From: Burkholderia lata
Lineage (GTDB): Bacteria; Pseudomonadota; Gammaproteobacteria; Burkholderiales; Burkholderiaceae
Assembly: GCF_902499335.1 (NCBI RefSeq)
Contig: NZ_CABVQK010000007.1
Location: 124,001 to 188,000 of the forward strand
Direction of reading: 5' to 3'
Length of the DNA stretch: 64,000 nucleotides
Below the pieces are notes generated by a model that ran no database searches, was not told the origin of the DNA, and was given only the letters and a program-made list of their open reading frames with translations. Shown piece after piece: positions 36,601-46,214 of the stretch. Each line of letters opens with the position of its first letter. Positions within the stretch are counted from its first letter, which is position 1. A program made the translations under genes and the position numbers.

Positions 36601-36947
36601 TCGAGCCGGGCGGCCCGCGCCGCACGCTGTGGTTCGGCAGCGGCGGTGCATTCGAGCTGACGCCTGTCGCGGCGCCGCTCGAGCGGCTCGCGCCGCTGGC
36701 CGCGCTGTTTCGCGCGGGGCGGCGCATGCCGCTGCGGTTTTTCCCGCGCAGCGCATGGGCGAGGGTGTCCGACGGCGAAGCCAAGGCCGCGAGTGTCTGG
36801 ATCAACGAGCGCGTCGTGAGCGAAGCCGATGATCCGGCCATCGCGATCGCGTGGCGCGGTGCGCATGCATCGCTCGACGAGCCGTTCGGCACACTCGCGC
36901 GGCTCGTGTTCGATCCGCTTGTCGAGCATCTGAAGGAGGTCGCATGA
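33609..36947 (+). CDS. recC: Exodeoxyribonuclease V subunit gamma (RecC)
   Basis: The 1112-residue product starts M-L-H-L-F-Y-S-N-R-H-E-T-L-A, the usual RecC beginning. It has inactive helicase-like domains, and the conserved V-T-F-S-S-L-T-S-L-R-G-L-P-Y-R-V-V-C-L-L-G-M-D-D-G segment in the C-terminal half. RecC holds the DNA strands and scans the single strand for the Chi sequence in RecBCD, the main enzyme for repairing double-strand breaks. Its stop overlaps the recB start by four bases (ATGA at 36944-36947). The order recC-recB-recD without ptrA is usual outside enterics. Confidence 0.93.
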   Translation: MLHLFYSNRHETLADALLEDLAAFPARNGPWAPQQVIVPSAALRRRLELDIAARNGVCANVEFTYLAQWLWAQIGRVLTVPARSPFAPDRLVWRCYRLFAQASDGAPWLASPRLAAYLSASDDAMRYELAHRVAAVLDHYLTYRPEWLAAWQAGESVLAGDGAPRGISDAARDDERWQAALWRALLAELSDSGTPPAHRFLVEARHLDAETIARADWPESVSVFALPTMPPLHVALLRELSRWIDVRVYALNPCREFWFDIVTAAHAEALDAAGRLDYQEVGHPLLAEWGRQTQAQLHMLHELTESAASGDASRFVENPAPTWLARVQNAILELQPEAETGDAPAERGIEVHVCHSLARQLEVLHDRLLAWFDADASLQPSDVLVAVADLAAAGPLIDAVFGTAGTGGARVPYRITGLPPSQANPVARVLLDWLALPERQVGAPELVEWLRVDAVAARYGIDAAALETVQTWLAAAGARRGLSPLASDDAAVPSPRHTFSDALARLFLGYAMPEGAAPVGAWLPIEAATGSEAELLGRLARFTDDLDGFARRLAESHTPQGWSELFADTLARFFDSGAAYADALAGVRDSLDAMLAAMTEGAPDEALPAAVVRAGLAAALDDPARGGVPWGGVTFSSLTSLRGLPYRVVCLLGMDDGVLPSLARADEFDLMAVLPKLGDRQRRDDERNLFLDLLLAARDRLLIAYTGRSIRDNAPLPPAALVDELLDHLALVTAGPDAAPDAVDAARRAFVVEHPLQPFAAAYFQPGSELASYDAERATLATLLAAEASRDGPRELPFFAQPLPAEPVEPVAFSEFERFWRHPARALLRARLGIVLADAQAELLDTEPFALDFAGSDALAERVLPLLIESDEGGVHDHALRIADASPELPGGATGAVWRDQALGSMTQLASNVRRALADGMERRPFTLTVVPAWPDTEQALFGADDALLSGDAVSAPLELHGTLNRLTPAGQIIYRYARPSARDYLSAWLAHLVYCAIEPGGPRRTLWFGSGGAFELTPVAAPLERLAPLAALFRAGRRMPLRFFPRSAWARVSDGEAKAASVWINERVVSEADDPAIAIAWRGAHASLDEPFGTLARLVFDPLVEHLKEVA

Positions 36948-39900
36948 GTGCCGTGTCGCAGCCGCAGCAGGCGCTCGAACTCGACGTGTTCGCGTGCCCG
37001 CTCGACGGCGTCAACCAGATCGAGGCGTCGGCCGGCACCGGCAAGACCTGGAACATCTGCGCGCTGTATGTGCGCCTGTTGCTGGAAAAGGATCTCGGCG
37101 CGGATGAAATCCTCGTCGTGACCTTCACGAAGGCGGCGACCGCCGAGCTCCACGAGCGGATTCGCGGCCGGCTCGCGCAGCTTGCGCATGCGCTCGACAC
37201 GGGCGACGACGGCGGCGATCCGTTCATCGAGCGCCTGCTCGAGACCACGCTCGGCGAAAGCGGCGAGCTCGATCCCGAAACGGCCGCGAAGCGGATCCGG
37301 CGTGCGCTGCGCGCGTTCGATCAGGCCGCGATCCATACGATCCACGCGTTCTGCCAGCGCGCGCTGCAGGAAGCGCCGTTCGCGGCCGCGATGCCGTTCG
37401 CGTTCGACATGGAGGCCGACGACGCGTCGCTTCGTTTCGAACTGGCAGCGGATTTCTGGCGCACGCGCGTCGAACCGGCGGCTGCGCGCTGGCCGGGCTT
37501 TGCGACCTGGCTCGTCGAATCGGGCGCCGGCCCGGCCGCGCTCGATGCGCAGCTTGCGCGCCGGCTGAAGAAGCCGCTCGCCGCGCTGCGCTGGGACGGC
37601 GTGACCGAGCCGGATGAATCGGCCGAGGCCGCCGCGGCCGAATGCTTCGCCGAGGCCGCGCGGATGTGGGCGGACGAGCGCGACGCGATCGATGCGTTGC
37701 TGCGCACCGCGCAACCCGCGCTCAACCAGCGCTCGCACAAACCCGAAGCGGTTGCCGATGCGCTTGCCGCATGGGCCGCGCATTTCGCGCAGGGCGACGC
37801 GACAGCTGCGCTGCCGAAGGCCGCGCTGAAGCTCACGCGTACCGCGCTCGTGAAGGCGACGAAAAAAGGCGGCGCGACGCCCGAACACGCATTCTTCGAC
37901 GTGGCCGACGCGCTCGAAGCGGCGGTGGCCGCGGCCGAGGCCGCGCAGCGCGCGCGCTGGCTCGCGCTGATCGCCGAATGGCTCGACATGGCGCCGGGAG
38001 AGCTGGCCGAGCGCAAGCGCACGCGGCGTATCGTCTCGTTCGACGACCTGCTCGCGAACCTGTACCACGCGCTGCATGCGCATCCGTGGCTCGCCGAGAC
38101 GCTGCGCGCGCGCTATCCGGCCGCGCTGATCGACGAGTTCCAGGATACCGACCCGCTGCAGTTCGCGATCTTCGACCGGATCTTCGCGCCGGGCGGCCCG
38201 CTGTTTCTCGTCGGCGATCCGAAGCAGGCGATCTACAGCTTCCGCGCGGCCGATCTGCATACCTATCTTGCCGCGCGTGAACGGGCGAGCGCGTGCTACA
38301 CGCTCGCGGTCAACCAGCGTTCGACGCCCTCGATCGTCGATGCGTGCAACCGCTTCTTCATGTCGAATCCGCGTGCGTTCGTGCTCGACGGGCTCGACTA
38401 TTACGCGGTGCGCGCCGGCACGCGCGTGCGCGCGCCGTTCGTCGATGAGACCGATCCGGGCCCGGCAGGCGATTTCCGGGTCTGGGCGTTGCCGGGCGGC
38501 GAAGGCACGCTGCTCAAGCGCGATGCACAGGCGCAGGCTGCCCAGGCCTGCGCGGCCGAGATTGCGCGGTTGATGCGCGGCGCGCGCGAAGGGCGCGTGC
38601 GGCTCGGCGATACGCCGCTGTCGCCGGGCGATATCGCGGTGCTCGTGCAGACACACCGGCAGGGCAGTCTCGTGAAGCGCGTGCTGGCCACGTGGGGCAT
38701 CGGCAGCGTCGAACTGGCGCAGGCCTCGGTGTTCTCGACCGGCGACGCCGAGCAGCTCGAACGCGTGCTGGCGGCGATCGATGCGCCGGGCGACCTGCGG
38801 CGCTTGCGCGCGGCGCTCGCATCGGACTGGTTCGGCCTCGATGCCGGCGCGTTGTGGCGGATGGAACAAGGCGACGGCGATGCGCAACGTGACGCATCAG
38901 CGGTGGATAGCGCCGACGCGATGAGCTGGGTCGAGCGCTTCTCGCGGTACCGGCTACTGTGGCGCGAACGCGGCTTCGCGGTGATGTGGCGTACGTTCAC
39001 GCGCGAGCTGCGGATTGCCGAGCGGCTGATGGCCGGCGCGGACGGCGAGCGCCGCGTGACCGACATCAACCATCTGGCCGAACTGACGCAGGCACGCGCG
39101 TCCGCGCAGCCGGGCATCGCGCCGACGCTGCGCTGGCTGGCCGCGCAACGGCTCGACGGCGGCGGCGAGGAAGCGCAGTTGCGGCTCGAATCCGATCGCA
39201 ACCTCGTGCAGATCGTCACCGTGCACAAGTCGAAAGGCCTCGAATACGCGATCGTGTTCTGTCCGTTCCTGAACGACGGCGGGTTGCGCGAGCCGCCCGC
39301 GTCCGCGCTGCCCGATGCGCGCGAATATCACGACGATGCGGGCGACGCGGTGCTGCATTACGGGTGCGACGACGAGGCGGCCGCCCATGCGGCGCGGCAG
39401 GCGCTGCGCGAGCAGGCCGCGGAGCGCGCGCGGCTCGTCTATGTGGCGCTCACGCGCGCCGTCTATCGCTGCTACGTCGTCGCCGGGCCGTACCTGTCGT
39501 CGCGCTCGACACGCGAAGCGCGGCGCAGCGTGCTCAACTGGCTCGTTGCGGGCGCCGGCCAGGCGTTCGATGCGTGGCTCGACGAGCCGCCCGACGAAGC
39601 CGCGCTCGATACGGCGTGGCACGCGCTCGCGGGTGGCCCCGTAAGCGTGGCGCCATTGCCGGCGCCGGCGCGACCCGAGCGTCTCGCGGCCGGGCACGAC
39701 GCGTCGCAGACACTCGCGGCGCGCCATGCGACGCGCATGCTGCGCGATGCGTGGCGGATGGCCAGCTTCAGTTCGCTGACTGCGTCGATGGCGCGCGAAG
39801 AGGCCGGCGTCGCGGCCGTGCCCGATGACGAACTGCGGCCCGATCACGATGCGCTTGCCGCGGTGGCGCCGGATGGCGAGTGGCTGTTGGCCGAAACAGT

Positions 39901-40654
39901 CGCGCCCGAACCTCCGGACGACGACATCCTCGTGTTCCCGCGCGGGGCGGCGGCCGGCGAGTGCCTGCACCGCCTGTTCGAACTCAGCCGCTTCACGGAG
40001 CCCGAGTCGTGGCCCAGGGCCGCGCTCGGCGCGCTGCACGACCGGCCGGTCGAGGCCGAGCCCGAACTCGCCACACGCCTGCCGGCGATGATGGTGCAGC
40101 TGGTCGACGATGTCGTGCGCACCGAGCTCGTGCCGGGCATGCGGCTCGCCGATCTCGATCCCGCGAAGCGGCTCGACGAAATGGGTTTCCTGTTCCCGGC
40201 GCCCGCGCTCGACCTGATGGCGCTGCGCCGCCTGCTGGTCGCGCACGGCTACCCGGACGTTGCACTGGAGGCGGGCACGCTCGCCGGTTTCATCAAGGGT
40301 TTCATCGACATGATCGTCGAACACGACGGCCGCTTCTGGATCGTCGACTGGAAGTCGAACCATCTCGGCACGACGCCGGACGCCTACGGCCCGCGCGCGC
40401 TCGATGTCGCGATGGCCGATCACGCGTATCACCTGCAGGCGCTGCTCTATACGGTCGCACTGCATCGCTACCTGCGCGGGCGGCTGCCCGACTACGACTA
40501 CGACACGCATATCGCGGGTTACCTGTACCTGTTCGTGCGCGGTGTGCGGCCTGACTGGCGCAGCGGCGGCGAGCCGGCCGGCGTGCATGCGCGGCGGCCC
40601 GGGCGCGCGCTCGTCGACGCACTCGACCGGATGATGGAAGGGGGCCGCGCATGA
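36944..40654 (+). CDS. recB: Exodeoxyribonuclease V subunit beta (RecB helicase-nuclease)
   Basis: The 1236-residue protein has superfamily 1 helicase motifs in order. Walker A is E-A-S-A-G-T-G-K-T-W (28-37), followed by V-V-T-F-T-K-A-A-T-A-E-L. Motif II is L-I-D-E-F-Q-D-T-D-P, then V-G-D-P-K-Q-A-I-Y, and the late motif is V-T-V-H-K-S-K-G-L-E-Y. The C-terminal nuclease domain shows I-V-D-W-K-S-N-H-L-G, the D-x-K catalytic motif. ATG 36944 has AAGGAGG four bases upstream, and the frame extends upstream but without family similarity. It translates through the ATGA overlap with recC and ends in a similar overlap with recD. Confidence 0.94.
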   Translation: MSAVSQPQQALELDVFACPLDGVNQIEASAGTGKTWNICALYVRLLLEKDLGADEILVVTFTKAATAELHERIRGRLAQLAHALDTGDDGGDPFIERLLETTLGESGELDPETAAKRIRRALRAFDQAAIHTIHAFCQRALQEAPFAAAMPFAFDMEADDASLRFELAADFWRTRVEPAAARWPGFATWLVESGAGPAALDAQLARRLKKPLAALRWDGVTEPDESAEAAAAECFAEAARMWADERDAIDALLRTAQPALNQRSHKPEAVADALAAWAAHFAQGDATAALPKAALKLTRTALVKATKKGGATPEHAFFDVADALEAAVAAAEAAQRARWLALIAEWLDMAPGELAERKRTRRIVSFDDLLANLYHALHAHPWLAETLRARYPAALIDEFQDTDPLQFAIFDRIFAPGGPLFLVGDPKQAIYSFRAADLHTYLAARERASACYTLAVNQRSTPSIVDACNRFFMSNPRAFVLDGLDYYAVRAGTRVRAPFVDETDPGPAGDFRVWALPGGEGTLLKRDAQAQAAQACAAEIARLMRGAREGRVRLGDTPLSPGDIAVLVQTHRQGSLVKRVLATWGIGSVELAQASVFSTGDAEQLERVLAAIDAPGDLRRLRAALASDWFGLDAGALWRMEQGDGDAQRDASAVDSADAMSWVERFSRYRLLWRERGFAVMWRTFTRELRIAERLMAGADGERRVTDINHLAELTQARASAQPGIAPTLRWLAAQRLDGGGEEAQLRLESDRNLVQIVTVHKSKGLEYAIVFCPFLNDGGLREPPASALPDAREYHDDAGDAVLHYGCDDEAAAHAARQALREQAAERARLVYVALTRAVYRCYVVAGPYLSSRSTREARRSVLNWLVAGAGQAFDAWLDEPPDEAALDTAWHALAGGPVSVAPLPAPARPERLAAGHDASQTLAARHATRMLRDAWRMASFSSLTASMAREEAGVAAVPDDELRPDHDALAAVAPDGEWLLAETVAPEPPDDDILVFPRGAAAGECLHRLFELSRFTEPESWPRAALGALHDRPVEAEPELATRLPAMMVQLVDDVVRTELVPGMRLADLDPAKRLDEMGFLFPAPALDLMALRRLLVAHGYPDVALEAGTLAGFIKGFIDMIVEHDGRFWIVDWKSNHLGTTPDAYGPRALDVAMADHAYHLQALLYTVALHRYLRGRLPDYDYDTHIAGYLYLFVRGVRPDWRSGGEPAGVHARRPGRALVDALDRMMEGGRA

Positions 40655-42960
40655 ACATGAACGCGCAGGACGATACGCTCGAATTCACCGGAGGCCTCGT
40701 CGCGCGGCTGCCCGAACCGGCCGATTTCGGCATCGCGCTCGCAGAAGGCTTCGCGCGCCGCATCGGCGACCTCTCTCGCCGCGCCGGCGCGCCGGCCGCG
40801 GCCGCACGCTGGGCCGCGCGCGCCGCGTTCGCGACGAGCCGCGCGACCGCGGGCGGCCACGTGTGCGTCGCGCTCGGCGCGCTCGCGCAGCGTTACGAAG
40901 CACCGCTCGACGAAGTCCGCGCGGCGCTTGCCGCGAGCGGCGTGGTTGCGTTCGGCACGCTCTCGCGCGGCGACGAGCGGCCGCTGATCGTCGACCGTCA
41001 CGATCACCTGTATCTGTCGCGCTATTTCGACTACGAAAGGCGGCTTGCCGATGCGCTCGTCGCGCAGGCCGGTGTGGCCGCGCCGGACGAAAGTCTTGCA
41101 CCCGGCCGGTTGCGCGACAGCCTCGCGCGTTACTTCGCGCCGGCAACCGGCGAAGTCGACTGGCAGCGCGTCGCGGCGATCGTCGCGCTGACGGGCCGCG
41201 TGACGATCGTCAGCGGCGGCCCGGGCACGGGCAAGACGACGACCGTCGTCGGCGTGCTGGCCTGTCTGCTCGATATGCACCCGGGGTTGCGCGTCGCGCT
41301 TGCCGCGCCGACCGGCAAGGCCGCGCAGCGGATGCAGGAAGCGCTGCACGCGCGGGCCGGCGACCTGCCACCCGAACTCGCGGCGCGCCTGCCCGATACG
41401 TCGTACACGCTGCACCGGCTGCTGGGCGGCGGCGGGGCGGCCGGCTTCCGGCATCATCGCGACAATCCGCTGCCGTACGACCTGATCGTCGTCGACGAGG
41501 CGTCGATGATCGACGTCGCGCTCGCCGCGCATCTGCTCGATGCGCTGGCGCCGGGCGCGCGGCTCGTGCTGCTCGGCGACAAGGACCAACTCGCCGCGGT
41601 CGAGGCGGGTGCCGTATTCGCGGAGCTGAGCGCGCGCCCGGCGTTTACCGCCGCGGCGCGCACGCGCATCGCTCAGGCGCTCGGCATCGACGAGGCGGCA
41701 TTCGTCGCGGCGTTGCCGGTGCAGGACGAAGCCGCGACCGCAGCCGTTCCCGCTGCGCATCCGGTTTCCGCCGCGGCTCGGGCCTCGGCACCGCCGTCGG
41801 CGCTTGCCGCGGCCGCTCCACGCAAACCGGCGTCGCGACGGAAAGTCGATGAGCGACAGGCATCGCTCTTCGACGACGAACCGCAGGATGACGAGGTTTC
41901 ACCGATCAACGACGCGCAGCCGCCGGCCGCAGGTCCGGTGCTGACCGAAACCGGCGAGGCTGGCGAGGCAGGCGAGGCCCCCGCGTGGATCGAGGCCGAC
42001 GAACTCGCGTGGCTCGACGCCGTCGAACTGCCGCCGTTGGGCGCAGGCGACGTGGCGCTTGAATCGGCCACATCGATACTGCCAGGCGAACCCGCCGCCG
42101 CGTCCGCCATGCCCGTACCGGCACCGCTCGCCGACTGCGTGGTCTGGCTCGAACGCAATTACCGCTTCGGTCTCGATTCGCCGATCGGGCGGCTCTCGCT
42201 CGCGATCCGCAGCGGCGACGTGCAGGCCGCGCTCGATGCGCTGCCCGCCGACGATTCGGCCGCCGCGTCGTTCCATGACGATGCGGGCGAGTCGCTCGCG
42301 TCGTCGACGGTCGAGCGGCTTGCGCGGCGGTTCGGTGCCTACCTCGACGCATTGCGCGACGCGCTGGCCGCGCCGGTGCCCGATCCGCTGCCGCTGTTCG
42401 ATGCGCTCAACCGGTTCCGGATCCTGTGCGCGACCCGCAGCGGCTTGCGCGGCGCGGAGCACGTCAATGCGCTCGTGGCCGCGCACGTGCGCCACGCGGC
42501 GCGCGTGCCGCTCGCGGTCGGCGCGCACTGGTTCACGGGGCGGCCGATCATGGTGACGCGCAACGATTATGCGCTCGGGCTGTTCAACGGCGATATCGGC
42601 ATTGCGCTACCCGACGCGCACGGCGTGCTGCGCGTGTGGTTCAGGCGGGCGGACGGCACCGCGCGCGCGGTGTCGCCGGCCGCGCTGCCGCCGCACGAAA
42701 CCGCGTTCGCGCTGACGGTCCACAAATCGCAGGGCTCGGAATTCGACGAAGCCGCGCTCGTGCTGCCGGCATCGTTCGGCCGCGTGCTCACGCGCGAACT
42801 CGTCTACACGGCCGTCACGCGTGCCCGCACGCGCGTGCAGGTGATCGGGCCGAGGCGCGTGCTGGCGCAGGCGGTCGCGACGCGCACGCAGCGCGATTCG
42901 GGGCTCGCGGCACGCGTCGACGAGGCGCTCGCACGGCGCCGCATGGAGGCGTCGCGATGA
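40651..42960 (+). CDS. recD: Exodeoxyribonuclease V subunit alpha (RecD helicase) with large linker insertion
   Basis: The 769-residue helicase has Walker [12 protein letters not shown] (about 188-198), motif [12 protein letters not shown] and L-L-G-D-K-D-Q-L-A, and the C-terminal motif [11 protein letters not shown]. RecD is the 5'-3' motor of RecBCD. Escherichia coli RecD has about 608 residues. The extra length is mainly a low-complexity Ala/Pro/Glu segment at about residues 355-490, with a Q-A-S-L-F pentapeptide at 403-407 resembling a sliding-clamp-binding motif. Start and stop both overlap neighbours by 4 bp (ATGA). Confidence 0.92.
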   Translation: MNMNAQDDTLEFTGGLVARLPEPADFGIALAEGFARRIGDLSRRAGAPAAAARWAARAAFATSRATAGGHVCVALGALAQRYEAPLDEVRAALAASGVVAFGTLSRGDERPLIVDRHDHLYLSRYFDYERRLADALVAQAGVAAPDESLAPGRLRDSLARYFAPATGEVDWQRVAAIVALTGRVTIVSGGPGTGKTTTVVGVLACLLDMHPGLRVALAAPTGKAAQRMQEALHARAGDLPPELAARLPDTSYTLHRLLGGGGAAGFRHHRDNPLPYDLIVVDEASMIDVALAAHLLDALAPGARLVLLGDKDQLAAVEAGAVFAELSARPAFTAAARTRIAQALGIDEAAFVAALPVQDEAATAAVPAAHPVSAAARASAPPSALAAAAPRKPASRRKVDERQASLFDDEPQDDEVSPINDAQPPAAGPVLTETGEAGEAGEAPAWIEADELAWLDAVELPPLGAGDVALESATSILPGEPAAASAMPVPAPLADCVVWLERNYRFGLDSPIGRLSLAIRSGDVQAALDALPADDSAAASFHDDAGESLASSTVERLARRFGAYLDALRDALAAPVPDPLPLFDALNRFRILCATRSGLRGAEHVNALVAAHVRHAARVPLAVGAHWFTGRPIMVTRNDYALGLFNGDIGIALPDAHGVLRVWFRRADGTARAVSPAALPPHETAFALTVHKSQGSEFDEAALVLPASFGRVLTRELVYTAVTRARTRVQVIGPRRVLAQAVATRTQRDSGLAARVDEALARRRMEASR

Positions 42961-43361
42961 TGATCCGCTATACGCTCGACCCGGCCGAAGTCGAATGGAC
43001 GGCCGTGCGCGCGCAGGGCGCGGGCGGGCAGAACGTGAACAAGGTGTCGAGCGCGATCCACCTGCGCTTCGACATCCGCGCGTCGTCGTTGCCGCCCGTC
43101 ATCAAGGAGCGGCTTCTCGCGCTGTCCGACCAGCGCATCACGCGCGACGGCATCGTCGTGATCAAGTCGCAGGAATATCGCACCCAGGAGAAGAACCGCG
43201 AAGCCGCGCTGGCGCGCCTCGATGCGTTGATCAGCGGCGTCGCGTTCACGCCGCGCGCGCGGGTCGCCACGCGGCCGACGCGCGCGTCGAAGGAGCGGCG
43301 GCTCGAGCACAAGTCGCGCCGCAGCGTGGTGAAGTCGGGAAGAGGGAAGGTGATCGACTGA
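42957..43361 (+). CDS. arfB: Ribosome rescue peptidyl-tRNA hydrolase ArfB (YaeJ)
   Basis: The 134-residue protein has the release-factor catalytic G-G-Q (residues 23-25 in [13 protein letters not shown]) and a basic C-terminal tail ([18 protein letters not shown]) that enters the empty mRNA channel. ArfB hydrolyses peptidyl-tRNA on ribosomes stalled at the end of a broken mRNA. The ATG at 42957 overlaps the recD stop (ATGA), and GGAGG lies seven bases before it; an adjacent ATG at 42960 is possible. Placing it as the fourth gene of the recC-recB-recD operon couples DNA-break repair and ribosome rescue. A convergent EAL gene follows. Confidence 0.9.
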   Translation: MMIRYTLDPAEVEWTAVRAQGAGGQNVNKVSSAIHLRFDIRASSLPPVIKERLLALSDQRITRDGIVVIKSQEYRTQEKNREAALARLDALISGVAFTPRARVATRPTRASKERRLEHKSRRSVVKSGRGKVID

Positions 43362-43419
43362 CGAATGGACGGGCGGACCAACGACGGGCGCGAGCGTCAT
43401 TCGCCCGCCGCCGCGCCGG

Positions 43420-44700
43420 TTATCGCATCACGGTTCCTGCGCTGTCGAGCACGAAGTCGACGCAGAACACGACGAGCCGGCTTTGCGCGCGGATCGCGAC
43501 GGCGGCCGTATAGCAGTCGCGTCCTTCCGTCAGCGAGAAGTGCGGGCCCATCAGTGCAACGCGTCCGGGCGCGGCGATCGCGCGCTGGAAATACGGGCGC
43601 CGCGACCAGTTGCTGTGGGTTTCGGGGAAGAGCGGTGAGAGGCGGGTGACACCCGGCTGGCCATCGTCGGGGCGCGCGCCGATCGACGGCAGGAACTGCT
43701 CGCCGATCTCGTCGGTGACGAACACGCGGCGCGCGGCCGGCACCGCGAATACTCGCTGTGCGGCGTCCTGCAGGTTGCCGCTCGCGGAAAACGCGGCCGC
43801 GCCGGTCAGCACGAGCCGCTCGATCGCGTCGAAGCCCGGCTGCTCGGCCACGACCGGCGTGTGCCGGTGGGCAATGAAGCGCTGCCACGCGGCGTCGAGC
43901 ATCGCGGGCGCTGCCGCGCTGGCATGTGCGATCGATGCATCGGGCTGGCCGAACTGGAAGCCCTGTACGAAATCGATGTCGGCTTCCATCAGCGCCTGCA
44001 GCGCGTCGTCGCTCTCGACGCCCTCGGCGAGCACCATCGCGCCGGCCTGATGCAGCATCGATACGAGGTGATGCATGATGCGGCGATCGTCGGCCGAACC
44101 GGTCGAGCGTTCGACGAGCGAGCGATCGAGCTTGACGATGTCGGGTCGCGCGCGCCACACGCGGTCGAAGTTCGAGAATCCCGTGCCGAAATCGTCGATC
44201 GCGATCAGGAAGTCGCGATGCTGGATCATGTCGATCGTGCGGGCGAGCGCGGCTTCGTCGCGCGACGGCTGTTCGACCACTTCCAGCACGATGCGGTTCG
44301 GCGGCAGTGCGAAATGCCGGCACAGCGCCTCGACGAATTCGCGCTGCACGAGGCCCGAATCGAGCACGCGCGGCGTGACGTTCAGGAACAGCCAGCCGTC
44401 GCCGATGCCCTGCGCGACGAAGTTGGCCGTGTGCAGGCAGCGCGCGAGCCGGTCGAGCAGCAACGCGTCGGCGTCGGCGCGCGTCTTGTCGAACAGGGCG
44501 ACGGGCGAGATCAGTGCGCCGTTCGAATCGACGACGCGCAGCAGCGCCTCGTAACCGACGACGCGCTTGTGTGTGATCGACAGCACGGGCTGGAACACGC
44601 TGCGCAATGTCGTGGTGCGATAGGTGGCGACCCAGCCGCCGGGCGTCGGCGTGAGACGTTCGAGCAGGGAGTCGAGCGAGAGGTCGCGGGCGGGCTTCAT
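43420..44700 (-). CDS. EAL-domain phosphodiesterase with C-terminal sensor domain
   Basis: The 426-residue protein begins with an EAL domain (about 25-265) keeping the residues for c-di-GMP hydrolysis: Glu51 in Y-E-A-L-L-R, F-L-N-V-T-P, L-E-V-V-E-Q, A-I-D-D-F-G-T-G-F-S, I-V-K-L-D-R, L-A-E-G-V-E-S and Q-G-F-Q-F-G. The C-terminal part (about 300-426; R-R-V-F-V-T-D-E-I-G and W-S-R-R-P-Y-F-Q-R-A-I) looks like a Cache/YkuI_C sensor fold, so it has the YkuI-like layout. ATG 44700 was chosen over the frame's upstream end (44763) because the domain starts close after it; no clear ribosome site is visible. Confidence 0.8.
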   Translation of the reverse strand: MKPARDLSLDSLLERLTPTPGGWVATYRTTTLRSVFQPVLSITHKRVVGYEALLRVVDSNGALISPVALFDKTRADADALLLDRLARCLHTANFVAQGIGDGWLFLNVTPRVLDSGLVQREFVEALCRHFALPPNRIVLEVVEQPSRDEAALARTIDMIQHRDFLIAIDDFGTGFSNFDRVWRARPDIVKLDRSLVERSTGSADDRRIMHHLVSMLHQAGAMVLAEGVESDDALQALMEADIDFVQGFQFGQPDASIAHASAAAPAMLDAAWQRFIAHRHTPVVAEQPGFDAIERLVLTGAAAFSASGNLQDAAQRVFAVPAARRVFVTDEIGEQFLPSIGARPDDGQPGVTRLSPLFPETHSNWSRRPYFQRAIAAPGRVALMGPHFSLTEGRDCYTAAVAIRAQSRLVVFCVDFVLDSAGTVMR

Positions 44701-45144
44701 GTCAACGGTGCCCGAGGGCGAGCTGCGGGGCAGCAGCGCGCCACCACGCTGAAGCAGTCGCACGCGCGGGCGGACGCGAAAGAACGTGGGACATCGAGAC
44801 CGCCTTCTGCGGGTAAGTGTTCGGAGTGTAACGGGAATGGGGCCGCTCGCGTATCAGGGAAACTCCAGACGCACGCGGGTATGCGGCTGCGGCCGGCGCG
44901 TCGCGCATGGCCGCCGCGCAGCGAAGCGCGCCGCCGAACATGACAATCCGGCGGCATGGCATGCGTGGGGCATGCGTGGTGAGGCGGGAAATCCCGGCGG
45001 CCGCCACCGCCGCGAGTGAAGATCGCCGTCAGAGGAACGCCGGCCGTGCTGCGGCAGCGCCCGCGGTGGGGCGGTGAACAGTCGGCGCCCGGTCGTCACG
45101 CATCACGGCGCGACCGATGGCGACGCGTGCACCCGAATGTATCG
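44701..45144. other. Gap without a recognisable gene
   Basis: This 444-bp stretch lies between the start of the EAL gene and the stop of the DMT transporter. It is very GC-rich, and short open frames on both strands have arginine-heavy, unlikely translations. I see no RNA structure, repeat or terminator here beyond the probable EAL-gene promoter near the left end. Confidence 0.5.
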
Positions 45145-46071
45145 TCAGGTCGCTTCGCCGCTGCGCGGCCGGATCCCGGGAATCCGCTTGATCACGCCGG
45201 TCGCGAGCGCGGTGCCGACGAGCACGATCGCGCAGCCTTCGATCATCACGGCCGACACGTGTTCGCCGAGGAACAGCGCGCCCCACAGCAGGCCGAACAC
45301 GGGGATCACGAACGTCACGGTAATCGCGCGGGCGGGGCCGACGTGCGCGATCAGGTAGAAGTAGATGAAATAGGCGATGCCCGTGCAGGCGACGCCGAGT
45401 GCGAGCACCGAGCCCCACGCGTGCGCGCTGACCGGCGCGGCTGGCCAGGTGGCGATCGCGAACGGCAGCAGCAGGATGGTCGAGCCGATCATGCTGCCGG
45501 TCGCGTTGACGAGCGGATCGACGCCGGTCAACTTGCGCTTCGTGTAATTGGCCGCGATGCCGTACAGCAGCGTCGCGCCGAGCGCCGCGGCGGCGGCGAG
45601 CGCGGTCGCGGTGGCGCCCGTTTCGCCGTGCGCATTCGCGATCTGGTTCCACACGAGCGTGAGCACGCCGGCGAAACCGATCACGAGGCCGAGCGCGCGC
45701 GGCAGCGACAGCTTGTCCTTCAGCCACAGGTAGGCCACGAGCGCGCCCCAGAGCGGCGTCGTCGCGTTGATCACCGACGTCACGCCGGCCGACAGCGTCA
45801 GTTCGGCGAACGCGAACAGGCAGAACGGGATGCCCGAGTTCAGCGCGCCGACGACAAACAGCGGCCACGCATGACGGCGCAGCCGGGCGCCGAGATCGGC
45901 GGGTTTGAAGCGCGTGAGCGCGAAGCCGGCGAGAAACAGCGCGCCGATGCCTACCCGCAACGCCATTAGCGGCGCGACGCCCAGATCGACGACGCCGATC
46001 CGGATAAACAGGAACGACGCACCCCACAGGGCAGCGAGCACGGTCAGCAGAAGGGCGTTTTTGGGCGACAT
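45145..46071 (-). CDS. DMT-superfamily transporter (EamA family)
   Basis: The 308-residue protein has about ten hydrophobic helices in two EamA repeats. The first begins L-T-V-L-A-A-L-W-G-A-S-F-L-F-I-R-I, the second includes G-I-A-A-N-Y-T-K. EamA proteins export amino acids, nucleotide precursors or other metabolites. ATG 46071 was chosen because the first helix begins straight after M-S-P-K-N-A-L-L; the frame is open further upstream, but that part is not membrane-like. The substrate is unknown. Confidence 0.82.
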   Translation of the reverse strand: MSPKNALLLTVLAALWGASFLFIRIGVVDLGVAPLMALRVGIGALFLAGFALTRFKPADLGARLRRHAWPLFVVGALNSGIPFCLFAFAELTLSAGVTSVINATTPLWGALVAYLWLKDKLSLPRALGLVIGFAGVLTLVWNQIANAHGETGATATALAAAAALGATLLYGIAANYTKRKLTGVDPLVNATGSMIGSTILLLPFAIATWPAAPVSAHAWGSVLALGVACTGIAYFIYFYLIAHVGPARAITVTFVIPVFGLLWGALFLGEHVSAVMIEGCAIVLVGTALATGVIKRIPGIRPRSGEAT

Positions 46072-46214
46072 CGATCGTGAAGGGCGGGGACGGGATGCAG
46101 AGAATCTTACACCCCGGTACCACGCCGTCGTTTCACGTTTCGATGAAATGGCAAGAAACGGGAATGTCGCCGGTGGCCGGCGCGGTGCGGCCGCCTGCCG
46201 GCGGTCGTGCCCGA

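Noticed and set aside
33324..36929. A 1201-codon minus-strand frame opposite recC
   Set aside because: Composition typical of an antisense shadow; recC on the plus strand is complete and recognisable.
36590..38887. A 765-codon minus-strand frame opposite recC/recB
   Set aside because: Shadow frame; no motif, and it crosses the recC/recB boundary.
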